Origin: Thiotrichaceae bacterium
GTDB lineage: Bacteria > Pseudomonadota > Gammaproteobacteria > SZUA-229
Reading direction: 5' to 3'
NCBI GenBank assembly: GCA_002746365.1
Contig: NVWZ01000009.1
Coordinates: forward strand, 100,922 to 107,348
DNA length: 6,427 nucleotides
In this document: positions 1-6,022 of the stretch, one piece after another
How positions within the stretch are numbered: position 1 is the first letter of the stretch
How the letters are laid out: each line of letters starts with the position of its first letter
Translations under genes and position numbers: made by a program
Notes under the pieces: generated by a model
Told to the model about the DNA's origin: nothing
The model's input: only the letters and a program-made list of their open reading frames with translations
Database searches by the model: none

Positions 1-441
1 CTGTATCAGGGGCAGGCATTAACCTCAAAAAACAGGGATATAAAAGAAAAATTACAGCAGGCTGCTTTGGAAGAGAACGATCATCTGAACTGGACCAAAA
101 ATCGAATTAATGAGCTTGGCAGCCACACTAGTCTGCTCAATCCGTTGTGGTATGGCGGCTCATTTGCTATCGGCGCCTTTGCCGGCGCAATCGGTGATAA
201 ATGGAACCTTGGCTTTTTGGCCGAGACCGAACATCAGGTAGTCGAACACCTGGAGTCACATCTAAATAAATTACCCGGTGGTGATCGACGCAGCCGTGCC
301 ATATTAGAACAAATGAAGACAGATGAAGCCGGCCATGCCACCACCGCTATTGAAAATGGCGCAGCTGAAATGCCACCGCCGGTTAAAACACTGATGGCAG
401 CCATGTCTAAGGTGATGACTCGATCAGCGTATTATATCTAG
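1..441 (+). CDS. coq7: Coq7 demethoxyubiquinone hydroxylase, 3' part
   Basis: This is the C-terminal 146 residues of a Coq7-type di-iron monooxygenase, which hydroxylates 2-polyprenyl-3-methyl-6-methoxy-1,4-benzoquinone in the late, membrane-associated part of ubiquinone synthesis. The frame is open from base 1 with no start codon, so the gene is cut by the window edge. Family members are about 210 residues, so roughly 65 are missing. Visible iron-ligand motifs of the ferritin-like helical bundle are ExxH in ENDH (fragment residues 25-28), the helix AETEHQVVEHLESHL (74-88) supplying a central glutamate, and ExxH in EAGH (109-112). The first ligand glutamate would lie upstream of the window. 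The hydrophobic stretch LWYGGSFAIGAFAGAIG is typical of the membrane-facing face. The C-terminus RSAYYI matches the family. A TTG at 67 is not a real start because homology continues upstream of it. Identification is confident. Confidence 0.95.
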   Translation: MYQGQALTSKNRDIKEKLQQAALEENDHLNWTKNRINELGSHTSLLNPLWYGGSFAIGAFAGAIGDKWNLGFLAETEHQVVEHLESHLNKLPGGDRRSRAILEQMKTDEAGHATTAIENGAAEMPPPVKTLMAAMSKVMTRSAYYI

Positions 442-493
442 GGTACCTCTGAACAAGTATCATAAATTAATCATCGCCCATATTATTTAACAC

Positions 494-563
494 TGCCATC
501 TCGACCGCTGGGAGAAATCTGTACGTTCAGTGTATAAGATCTCTCCCTGCGGTCGAGATGACA
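494..563. repeat. 70-base near-perfect palindrome (REP/MITE-like)
   Basis: Two 27-base arms, 494-520 and 537-563, are inverted copies matching at 24 of 27 positions and enclosing a 16-base spacer. The arm core reads CATCTCGACCGC (497-508) and returns as GCGGTCGAGATG (549-560). Mismatched pairs are 496/561, 509/548 and 516/541. Two of the three are C/A on the plus strand, so they become G-U pairs in RNA made from the minus strand; a minus-strand transcript of the VOC gene reading through would fold almost perfectly. Inside the spacer, 522-524 and 532-534 can extend the stem. No T-run follows either arm, so it is not a classical intrinsic terminator, although its place between two converging genes would suit transcript-end formation. 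I see no target-site duplication. Its length and symmetry suggest a dispersed palindromic repeat, but copy number cannot be judged from one window. Confidence 0.75.
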
Positions 564-576
564 ATAAAGAGTTTTG

Positions 577-611
577 AACGATTACGGAACTAAAATGTTC
601 CCGCTATCGTT
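577..611 (-). terminator. Hairpin at the 3' end of the VOC gene, possible weak terminator
   Basis: AACGAT (577-582) pairs with ATCGTT (606-611), and inside it GGAAC (586-590) pairs with GTTCC (597-601) around a six-base loop, with a small asymmetric internal loop between the two stems. The structure includes two bases of the VOC stop codon. On the minus strand it is followed by a sequence with only scattered Ts rather than a clean T-run, so rho-independent termination is possible but weakly supported. Confidence 0.3.
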
Positions 612-1017
612 ACTTCCCCGTACTTAACGGTGGATGATAAATAATCTGCACCACATTTCCATCCGGATCTTTACAGTAAAAACTACGTGCGCCATCACGA
701 TGGTCCTTAACTTCCGTCAGCATTTCAATTTTTTCCTGTTGTAGAAAATTAAACCAGTCAATCACGCCATCTTTGCTATCAATAATAAAACCAAGGTGAT
801 CAAGTGACTGAGCCGAACCTTGTTCCACTTTTCCCCCACGATGCAATGCCAAATTATCATTACCGGATGTTAAATAATAATTATCTTCATCTGGCTGCCA
901 CTCAATTTCCATTGCCATCAGTCGAGTGTAAAAGTCGAGCGTGTTTTCCAGATCATTTACATTTAGCGCAAGGTGACGCATACCTGCAGTAGTTTCAGGT
1001 CTTTTATAAGTAGTCAT
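610..1017 (-). CDS. VOC family (glyoxalase/dioxygenase fold) protein
   Basis: This 135-residue protein has the vicinal-oxygen-chelate fold: two beta-alpha-beta-beta-beta modules, the first opening at MRHLALNV and the second at LDHLGFII, and ending in the family signature DPDGNVVQIIYHP. Expected metal positions are H15 (first strand), H59 (LALH), H74 (DHLGF) and residue 124. The last is usually glutamate but is Q124 here, so metal binding or chemistry may differ from glyoxalase I or extradiol dioxygenases. The substrate cannot be predicted. The ATG at 1017 is preferred because a GAG lies 11 bases upstream and the sequence there looks like a protein start. A GTG at 1029, adding four residues, is an alternative with no usable ribosome site. 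The gene lies 17 bases (5 with the GTG) after the DUF885 stop and is the last gene of that operon. The family call is secure; the function is unknown. Confidence 0.85.
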   Translation of the reverse strand: MTTYKRPETTAGMRHLALNVNDLENTLDFYTRLMAMEIEWQPDEDNYYLTSGNDNLALHRGGKVEQGSAQSLDHLGFIIDSKDGVIDWFNFLQQEKIEMLTEVKDHRDGARSFYCKDPDGNVVQIIYHPPLSTGK

Positions 1018-1034
1018 TTTTAAGGCCACTCTAA

Positions 1035-2762
1035 TTAATTCTTATCTGTGAAAATTGAATCATGTACGCGCTGCCATACTACTTCACCGAACACGGTCTG
1101 CACAATTAATGGCAAGGCAATAGAACCCTGCGATAAAAGCGCATCATGAAATGCTTTTAACTTTGATTTATCTGAGACATCAATTGCCTCGCGAGTCTTT
1201 AAAATAATTTCACGACCAATGGCATAACATAACGGCGTGCCAGCCGCATTACTGTACCAGTTAATTTCTGCTTTCGCCTGTGACTCATCGAAGCCCAGCT
1301 TATTAACCAGAAGCGCAACCGCATCATCAAACGTAAACTGCCCTGTGTGTATTTTTACATCGATGATAATTCGTAGCGCACGCCATAAACGATCACGTAA
1401 TAATATAAATTTGTGTTCTTTTTTATTATACAAACCTTGCTCGAACACTAATTGCTCACAATAAAGTGCCCAGCCTTCATACATACTGGCTGAGGCATTT
1501 AACAAACGCGTGACACTGACGTTATTCTGATTAGCAACAACAAACTGCAAATGATGCCCGGGAAATGCTTCGTGCACAGAGGTTAAATCAATACTGAACG
1601 TATTATGCTCTGCCAATAATGATTTGTCTTCGACCGTGGTCACATAATACAAACCACGCTGATCCTCGTCCAGAGGCATGGGTGGTTCATAAGCCGCGAA
1701 TGGAATAATTTCACGTAAAAAATCCGGTGTCTGCTGCACCTTCAATGACTGTTTTTCCGGTACTGTGACAATATCAGCATCACGTAACCAGTCATGTGCC
1801 TTCAACATTCTTTGGCGATAAGTGTCCAGTAATTGTGATGCCTCCGGATGCTTTGAACGGACACTGGCTAACGCTTTATTTATATTTTGTTCGCCACAAA
1901 TATTTTTACTGTGCTGTAACAGTTCATTTTCTGTTTGCTCTGCCAGACGTTCACCAAAATTTAATATTTTTTCAGCATCGGTTTCCAGATAATGTTTTTC
2001 ATTAATTAATCGCTTAAAGCGATTATGACCCGAAGCAAACTTTCCTTCAGCTAACGGCAACACTTCAATCTCGATGTACTTTGAAAAATCATTTAAAGCA
2101 TTCGCTGCTGCGTCAAATAGTGGCTGCAACCTTGCGGGGTTGGAAAATTGCACTGTAATGAGAGGATGACGATCCAGGCCGCGTATAAAAACTGAACCGG
2201 TTCGCGCCATCTCTTTCGCTGTTGACGCCCATTGCGGCACAATACGTTCCGGGTAAGTGGACAGCATAACTTTCGCGCCGCGCAAATATTCTGGCATAAG
2301 CTCAAGGCGACGTTTAATCGCCTGATGCACATTCTCACCAGGATGGATCAACAGCTGATAGATAGCGTTTACCGGAATGTATTCGAGTGGATCACGGTAG
2401 CGCCAGTCATTTTCTTCTAGGTCATGCAATTCGATTGATATTGCGCCACTGATCAATCGATAATCAATTTGTCGACGAGTATCGAGCTGCGAATGATTTA
2501 ATTCTTCCAGAGACGACTGCATTTTCTGATTCAGCGCCGTTAGCGCACCGATGTCGTCATGTTCATAGCTTCTCAATTGATCAGCAAAATCATAGACCCC
2601 AACGTCAACTGCTTTTTCAGGATGAAAACGAAACCATGAATAATAGTACTGCTCACACAGCGTATCAAATTGCTGATTCATTACATTAGTAGAAGAATCG
2701 CTTACATCAATACACTCAACTTCACCCTTACCTAAATCACCAATGCTGTCTATCTGTGACAT
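1035..2762 (-). CDS. DUF885 family metallopeptidase-like protein
   Basis: This 575-residue protein carries the DUF885 signature. HEAFPGHHLQ at 397-406 is the zinc-peptidase-like HExxxGHH motif, followed by YEGWALYCEQL at 428-438, whose E429 is the likely third ligand. AGTPLCYAIGREI (507-519) corresponds to the conserved C-terminal block. The family is distantly related to thermolysin-like and M3-like peptidases, and most members have no known substrate. The length is normal and all key residues are present, so it is probably an active hydrolase. No signal peptide, lipobox or membrane segment is visible, so it is predicted to be cytoplasmic, unlike many secreted or lipoprotein relatives. The first 27 residues are polar and acidic and may be a non-conserved extension; M28 is an alternative start. 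The ATG at 2762 lies one base after the osmC stop, with GAAGAAG just upstream as a weak ribosome site, indicating translational coupling. It is the middle gene of the operon. Confidence 0.9.
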   Translation of the reverse strand: MSQIDSIGDLGKGEVECIDVSDSSTNVMNQQFDTLCEQYYYSWFRFHPEKAVDVGVYDFADQLRSYEHDDIGALTALNQKMQSSLEELNHSQLDTRRQIDYRLISGAISIELHDLEENDWRYRDPLEYIPVNAIYQLLIHPGENVHQAIKRRLELMPEYLRGAKVMLSTYPERIVPQWASTAKEMARTGSVFIRGLDRHPLITVQFSNPARLQPLFDAAANALNDFSKYIEIEVLPLAEGKFASGHNRFKRLINEKHYLETDAEKILNFGERLAEQTENELLQHSKNICGEQNINKALASVRSKHPEASQLLDTYRQRMLKAHDWLRDADIVTVPEKQSLKVQQTPDFLREIIPFAAYEPPMPLDEDQRGLYYVTTVEDKSLLAEHNTFSIDLTSVHEAFPGHHLQFVVANQNNVSVTRLLNASASMYEGWALYCEQLVFEQGLYNKKEHKFILLRDRLWRALRIIIDVKIHTGQFTFDDAVALLVNKLGFDESQAKAEINWYSNAAGTPLCYAIGREIILKTREAIDVSDKSKLKAFHDALLSQGSIALPLIVQTVFGEVVWQRVHDSIFTDKN

Positions 2763-2763
2763 T

Positions 2764-3183
2764 TTATTCTTCTTCTATAATTTTAAAATCATGTGTAACA
2801 TCAACACTCTGAGCTAACATGATAGAGACGGAACAATATTTTTCGGCCGTCATATCGACCGCACGTGCCACTTTTTTTGCATCCAGTCCCTTACCTTTAA
2901 CCACATAATGCACATGTATCTTAGTAAAAACTTTAGGTGCCTCGTCCGCTCTTTCAGAAGACAACTCAACCTGACAATCTGTAATCAACTGGCGTTGGCG
3001 CTTTAAGATTAACACTACATCAAATGCGGTGCAGCCCCCCATACCCAACAAAACCATCTCCATCGGACGAATACCCAAATTTCTACCCCCACTCTCCGGC
3101 GGACCATCCATAACCACAGAATGCCCACTTTCCGATTCGCCGACAAAAGACATATTGTCCAACCACTTAACGACTGCTTTCAT
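2764..3183 (-). CDS. OsmC family protein, YhfA-like
   Basis: This 139-residue OsmC/Ohr-superfamily protein resembles E. coli YhfA along its length, with shared stretches such as PMEMVL and ARAVD...AEKYCSV. OsmC and Ohr relatives are cytoplasmic dimers that reduce organic hydroperoxides with two cysteines. Here C51 in GMGGCTAFDVV is the expected peroxidatic cysteine and C117 in EKYCSVSIML the resolving one, so thiol-peroxidase chemistry is plausible. The YhfA branch itself is poorly characterised, and its substrate is not evident. The start at 3183 is supported by AAAGG (3190-3194) six bases upstream. It is the first gene of an operon with the DUF885 and VOC genes and is divergent from crp, the same pairing as yhfA/crp in enterobacteria and the OsmC gene beside vfr in Pseudomonas, as I recall them. 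Confidence 0.92.
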   Translation of the reverse strand: MKAVVKWLDNMSFVGESESGHSVVMDGPPESGGRNLGIRPMEMVLLGMGGCTAFDVVLILKRQRQLITDCQVELSSERADEAPKVFTKIHVHYVVKGKGLDAKKVARAVDMTAEKYCSVSIMLAQSVDVTHDFKIIEEE

Positions 3184-3275
3184 GTTACACCTTTAAATTT
3201 GAGTGAATTCTTTAGCTTTTTCAAAATACTTGTGTATTATCTCTATAAATTATTAAAACCTTGCCGGTAACCGCC
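3184..3275. promoter_or_regulatory. Divergent osmC/crp promoter region
   Basis: This AT-rich spacer lies between two divergent genes and must hold both promoters. Possible rightward -10 elements are TATTAT (3235-3240) and TATAAA (3244-3249), the latter with TTCAAA 18 bases upstream (3220-3225). A TTGAGT at 3199-3204 is another possible -35. Leftward, GATAAT (3241 to 3236 on the minus strand) is a good -10, but nothing close to TTGACA sits upstream of it; TTGAAA (3224 to 3219) lacks a good -10. None of these pairings is decisive. I found no convincing TGTGA-N6-TCACA operator, so autoregulation by CRP is not supported by sequence. Confidence 0.4.
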
Positions 3276-3932
3276 ATGAGCATAATAAGAGAAATTCCTA
3301 CACTCAATCCTTCATTAGAACACCTGCTGAAATTTGCGCATCGTAAATCCTACGCTGCAAAAAAGGTCATCATCCATGAGGGGGATGTATCAAGCAGCCT
3401 GTACTATATCACTGAGGGTTCAGTAAGCGTACAGGCAGAGAGCGAAACCGGTGAAGAAATTATTCTCGCACAACTCAATCAAGGTGATTTTTTTGGTGAA
3501 GCCGGCTTATTTGATTTTGACACCGGCGCTGAAGGTGAAGGCAAGCGTACTGCTCGTATCATCGCCCGCACTGACTGCAGTATCGCCGAAATTAGTTACG
3601 CTCAATTCAAACAGATCGTCAGTGAAGATCCTACCGTTATGTTTTTATTAACTGCTCAGATATTTACTCGTCTAAAAAAGACCAGTATGAAAGTTCGCGA
3701 CCTTATCTTTCTCGATGTTAAAGGTCGAATCGCACACTGCCTACTTGAACTCAGCGCTGAACCCGATGCCATGACTCACCCTGAAGGCATGCAAATAAAA
3801 ATCACTCGCCAGGATTTAGCAAAAATGGTTGGGTGTTCACGTGAGATGGCAGGAAGGGTACTAAAAGAACTGGAAGAAGACGATTTAATTACTGCACATG
3901 GTAAAACCATTGTTGTGTTTGGAACGCGTTAA
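3276..3932 (+). CDS. crp: CRP/Vfr-type cAMP receptor transcription regulator
   Basis: This 218-residue protein resembles E. coli CRP (210 residues) and Pseudomonas Vfr over its whole length. The N-terminal cyclic-nucleotide domain (about 10-125) keeps the cAMP contacts: G74 and E75 in FFGEAGLF, R91 with T92 replacing the usual serine, and T136-S137 in the long dimer helix. The C-terminal winged helix-turn-helix (about 146-218) carries ITRQDLAKMVGCSREMAGRVLK. R189, E190 and R194 match the E. coli residues reading TGTGA half-sites, and the end AHGKTIVVFGTR is nearly identical. It should therefore bind cAMP and CRP-type operators as a dimer. The loop before R91 is about six residues longer than in E. 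coli. ATG 3276 fits the family N-terminus; an in-frame TTG at 3261 is less likely. Neither start has a clear Shine-Dalgarno. It is divergent from osmC and converges on trpC. It could equally be named vfr. Confidence 0.95.
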   Translation: MSIIREIPTLNPSLEHLLKFAHRKSYAAKKVIIHEGDVSSSLYYITEGSVSVQAESETGEEIILAQLNQGDFFGEAGLFDFDTGAEGEGKRTARIIARTDCSIAEISYAQFKQIVSEDPTVMFLLTAQIFTRLKKTSMKVRDLIFLDVKGRIAHCLLELSAEPDAMTHPEGMQIKITRQDLAKMVGCSREMAGRVLKELEEDDLITAHGKTIVVFGTR

Positions 3933-4035
3933 TTCTTAAAACTAAATTTATTGCCTCAGTCCATTAGTTAAAACTATGTCCTTTGCGATCCTGGCGAGAA
4001 AAGGTGTCGTGTATTTAAATAATCAAGAATGACTT

Positions 4036-4857
4036 TTAGTCCATAGTCGTTGATTCAGGAAAGAACAACTCTGCTAACTTTTCACCGGGATCATCCGCCC
4101 GCATAAACGCCTCGCCAACTAAAAACGCATTGACATGATTATCCCGCATCATTTGAACATCATCAGTCGATTGAATGCCTGACTCGGTAACCAGAATGTG
4201 TTTATCACTCAACATGTCCAGCAGATTTATCGTAGTATCGAGTGAAGTTTCAAATGTACTTAGGTTTCTATTATTGATTCCAATTAACCTTGCACCAGTG
4301 TTCAATGCTCGCGACATTTCTTCTTTATCGTGCACTTCCATCAATACATCCATTTCTAGCTGATGAGCGAGATCGAATAATGCTTGTAATTTTTCATCGT
4401 CGAGCGCCGCTACAATTAGTAAAATACAATCGGCATCAATGGTGCGTGCTTCGTACACCTGATACGGATCAATAATAAAATCTTTGCGAATCACCGGCAG
4501 TTTGCACGCTGCGCGTGCTTGTCGAAGATAGGCTTCATCACCTTGAAAATAATCTTTATCGGTTAGTATTGATAAGCAGGCGGCACCATGCTCTGCATAA
4601 CTGCTGGCAATACTGGCTGGATCAAAATTTTCGCGCAACAAACCTTTGCTGGGTGAGGCTTTTTTAATTTCAGCGATAACGGCAGATTGATTATTTTCAA
4701 TCTTGCTTTCAATTGCATTAATAAATCCACGCACAGGATCAGAGGATTCACACCAACCCTTTAAAACTTCGATTGAAACTTTAGCAGAACGCTCAATTAT
4801 TTCTTCCCGTTTACGGTTAAGAATTCCAATTAGAATATCAGGTGTTTTATCGTTCAT
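4036..4857 (-). CDS. trpC: Indole-3-glycerol-phosphate synthase
   Basis: This 273-residue single-function TrpC converts carboxyphenylamino-deoxyribulose phosphate to indole-3-glycerol phosphate, releasing CO2 and water, in the cytoplasm. The (beta/alpha)8 barrel motifs appear in order: AEIKKASPSKG with E63 and K65, TDKDYFQG (99-106), RKDFIIDPYQV with the catalytic K125, MEVH with E174, GINNRNL with N195 and R197, TESGI with E225 and S226, and the phosphate-binding VGEAFM near 248. All catalytic residues expected by comparison with archaeal TrpC are present. The length is normal, and no PRAI (TrpF) domain is fused. The ATG at 4857 has GAG nine bases upstream, within a mini-ORF whose TGA overlaps this ATG. 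It is the last gene of trpGDC, 109 bases after trpD, an unusually wide gap for this operon. It converges with crp. Confidence 0.97.
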   Translation of the reverse strand: MNDKTPDILIGILNRKREEIIERSAKVSIEVLKGWCESSDPVRGFINAIESKIENNQSAVIAEIKKASPSKGLLRENFDPASIASSYAEHGAACLSILTDKDYFQGDEAYLRQARAACKLPVIRKDFIIDPYQVYEARTIDADCILLIVAALDDEKLQALFDLAHQLEMDVLMEVHDKEEMSRALNTGARLIGINNRNLSTFETSLDTTINLLDMLSDKHILVTESGIQSTDDVQMMRDNHVNAFLVGEAFMRADDPGEKLAELFFPESTTMD

Positions 4858-4885
4858 GTTTTGTCACTCATGTTTTAACTTCCAC
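4844..4885 (-). repeat. Degenerate 14-base tandem repeat forming the trpC start region
   Basis: Three adjacent 14-base units lie at 4885-4872, 4871-4858 and 4857-4844 on the minus strand. They read GTGGAAGTTAAAAC, ATGAGTGACAAAAC and ATGAACGATAAAAC. Units 2 and 3 agree at 11 of 14 positions; units 1 and 3 agree at 10. The third unit is the first codons of trpC. Because 14 is not a multiple of three, each earlier unit opens a five-codon frame (VEVKT or MSDKT) whose TGA overlaps the next ATG. GGA in unit 1 lies nine bases before the unit-2 ATG and could act as its ribosome site. Confidence 0.6.
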
Positions 4886-4901
4886 GCAATACTAGTTAGG
4901 C

Positions 4902-4968
4902 AGCCTCTGATTAATTCTAAATGAAGGTGATTGCACATAGATACGATTTCACGAATTGATCAGCGGCT
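4902..4968. repeat. Inverted repeat between trpD and trpC
   Basis: The arms at 4902-4917 and 4953-4968 are inverted copies matching at 14 of 16 positions, with 35 bases between. The strongest block is CTGATTAATTC (4907-4917) against GAATTGATCAG (4953-4963). The right arm includes two bases of the trpD stop codon. In the trpGDC transcript the pair could form a stem between the two genes. No T-run follows on the minus strand, so an intrinsic terminator is unlikely; mRNA processing, differential stability or a relic of an inserted repeat are alternatives. Confidence 0.5.
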
Positions 4969-5989
4969 ACTTAGCATTTGTTATTGTAATCAACGCAGTG
5001 AGTTTTTCACTCACTAGACCACTAGCAATCACATCCTGTGCCTTTTTAATTCCATCCGCCATTGAATCCGTTAAACCGGCGACATAAATAGCCGCACCTG
5101 CGTTCAAACAAACAATGTCTTTTGCCGGTCCATCTGTGTTTTCAAATACACCTTTAATGATTTCTAAGCTATGCACTGAATCTTTTGCACGAATTTGTTC
5201 AAGATCAGCACGTTTCATACCAAAGTCTTCCGGCTGCACGGTGTACGTTGACACTTTGCCTTCGTTCAACTCGGCTACAAAAGTGGGTGAAGCAATACTG
5301 ATTTCATCCATACCATCTTCAGCATGAACAACTAATACATGTTCGCTGCCTAGTCGTTGTAAAACATGGGCTAACGGTTCAACCAATTGTTTACTGAACA
5401 CACCTAAAACCTGATTAGGGGCACCAGCCGGATTAGTTAAGGGCCCGAGCACATTGAAAATGGTGCGCACAGCCATTTCACGACGTGGGCCAATCGCATG
5501 CTTCATTGCACTGTGATGCAATGGCGCAAACATAAAGCCGACACCGATTTCATTCACACACTGCGCTACTTTTTCGGGTGATACTTCAAGGTTTACACCT
5601 GCTGTTTCCAGCACATCAGCACTACCTGATTTACTGCTTATTGATCGATTGCCGTGTTTAGCCACTTTGCCGCCTGCCGCCGCAACAACAATGGCACTGG
5701 CGGTAGAAATATTAAAACTACCTGACGAATCGCCCCCGGTGCCACAGGTATCAACCAGATGGTCTTTATTTACTTCTACTTTACTGGCGAGTTCTCTCAT
5801 CACACCGGCGGCGGCTGCAATTTCATCTATGGTTTCACCTTTCATACGCAGGCCGATTAAGAACCCACCCACCTGTGCTGGTGTGGCTTCACCCGTCATA
5901 ATTAGACGCATGGTTTCGGTCATTTCTACAGCACTTAAATCACGGTTTTCAGTTACGGCTTTAATTGCTGCTTGCATCGTCATTGGCAT
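4967..5989 (-). CDS. trpD: Anthranilate phosphoribosyltransferase
   Basis: This 340-residue enzyme transfers phosphoribose from PRPP to anthranilate, the second committed step of tryptophan synthesis, as a cytoplasmic homodimer. Motifs, numbered from the ATG at 5989: GTGGD (83-87) for PRPP phosphate, NIST (93-96), KHGNR (111-115) with the following [13 protein letters not shown] loop, HHSAMKH (158-164) and GPRRE (167-171) for anthranilate, NVLGPLTNP (179-187), and DGMDE (225-229) for magnesium. It is full length with no TrpG fusion. The start region has four in-frame candidates: GTG 6001 and ATG 5989, 5983 and 5977. I chose 5989 because GGA lies seven bases before it; ATG 5983 or 5977 would fit typical short TrpD N-termini almost as well. 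It follows trpG by 33 bases (21 with the GTG) and precedes trpC by 109. Confidence 0.96.
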   Translation of the reverse strand: MPMTMQAAIKAVTENRDLSAVEMTETMRLIMTGEATPAQVGGFLIGLRMKGETIDEIAAAAGVMRELASKVEVNKDHLVDTCGTGGDSSGSFNISTASAIVVAAAGGKVAKHGNRSISSKSGSADVLETAGVNLEVSPEKVAQCVNEIGVGFMFAPLHHSAMKHAIGPRREMAVRTIFNVLGPLTNPAGAPNQVLGVFSKQLVEPLAHVLQRLGSEHVLVVHAEDGMDEISIASPTFVAELNEGKVSTYTVQPEDFGMKRADLEQIRAKDSVHSLEIIKGVFENTDGPAKDIVCLNAGAAIYVAGLTDSMADGIKKAQDVIASGLVSEKLTALITITNAK

Positions 5990-5996
5990 CGTTATA

Positions 5997-5999
5997 TCC
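5997..5999 (-). promoter_or_regulatory. Candidate ribosome site deciding the trpD start
   Basis: GGA sits seven bases before the ATG at 5989. It overlaps the alternative GTG start at 6001, which itself has no purine-rich sequence upstream, and so favours the ATG. The match to the anti-Shine-Dalgarno is only three bases. Confidence 0.4.
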
Positions 6000-6022
6000 A
6001 CATATATTGTATTAGATCGTTA

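Noticed and set aside
494..563. Insertion-sequence end or CRISPR repeat
   Set aside because: There is a single palindrome with no transposase, no target duplication that I can see, and no regularly spaced direct copies.
804..992. Plus-strand frame opposite the VOC gene
   Set aside because: Its sequence is explained by codon constraints of the VOC protein on the other strand.
2093..2338. 81-codon minus-strand frame inside the DUF885 gene
   Set aside because: It overlaps in another frame a gene with complete family motifs; no independent evidence.
3195..3216. Possible CRP operator (TTTGA-N6-TCTTT) between osmC and crp
   Set aside because: One half matches 4 of 5 bases, but the other only about 2 of 5, so it is no better than chance in AT-rich DNA.
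3451..3651. 66-codon frame inside crp
   Set aside because: It lies in an alternate frame of a strongly conserved protein with no domain of its own.
3933..4035. Terminator between converging crp and trpC
   Set aside because: Only short pairings were found, such as AACTAA/TTAGTT and CCTTT/AAAGG with poor interiors, and no T-run follows a stable stem.
4858..4966. Trp leader peptide or attenuator before trpC
   Set aside because: There are no tandem tryptophan codons and no terminator-type stem with a T-run; the structures seen are described as repeats instead.
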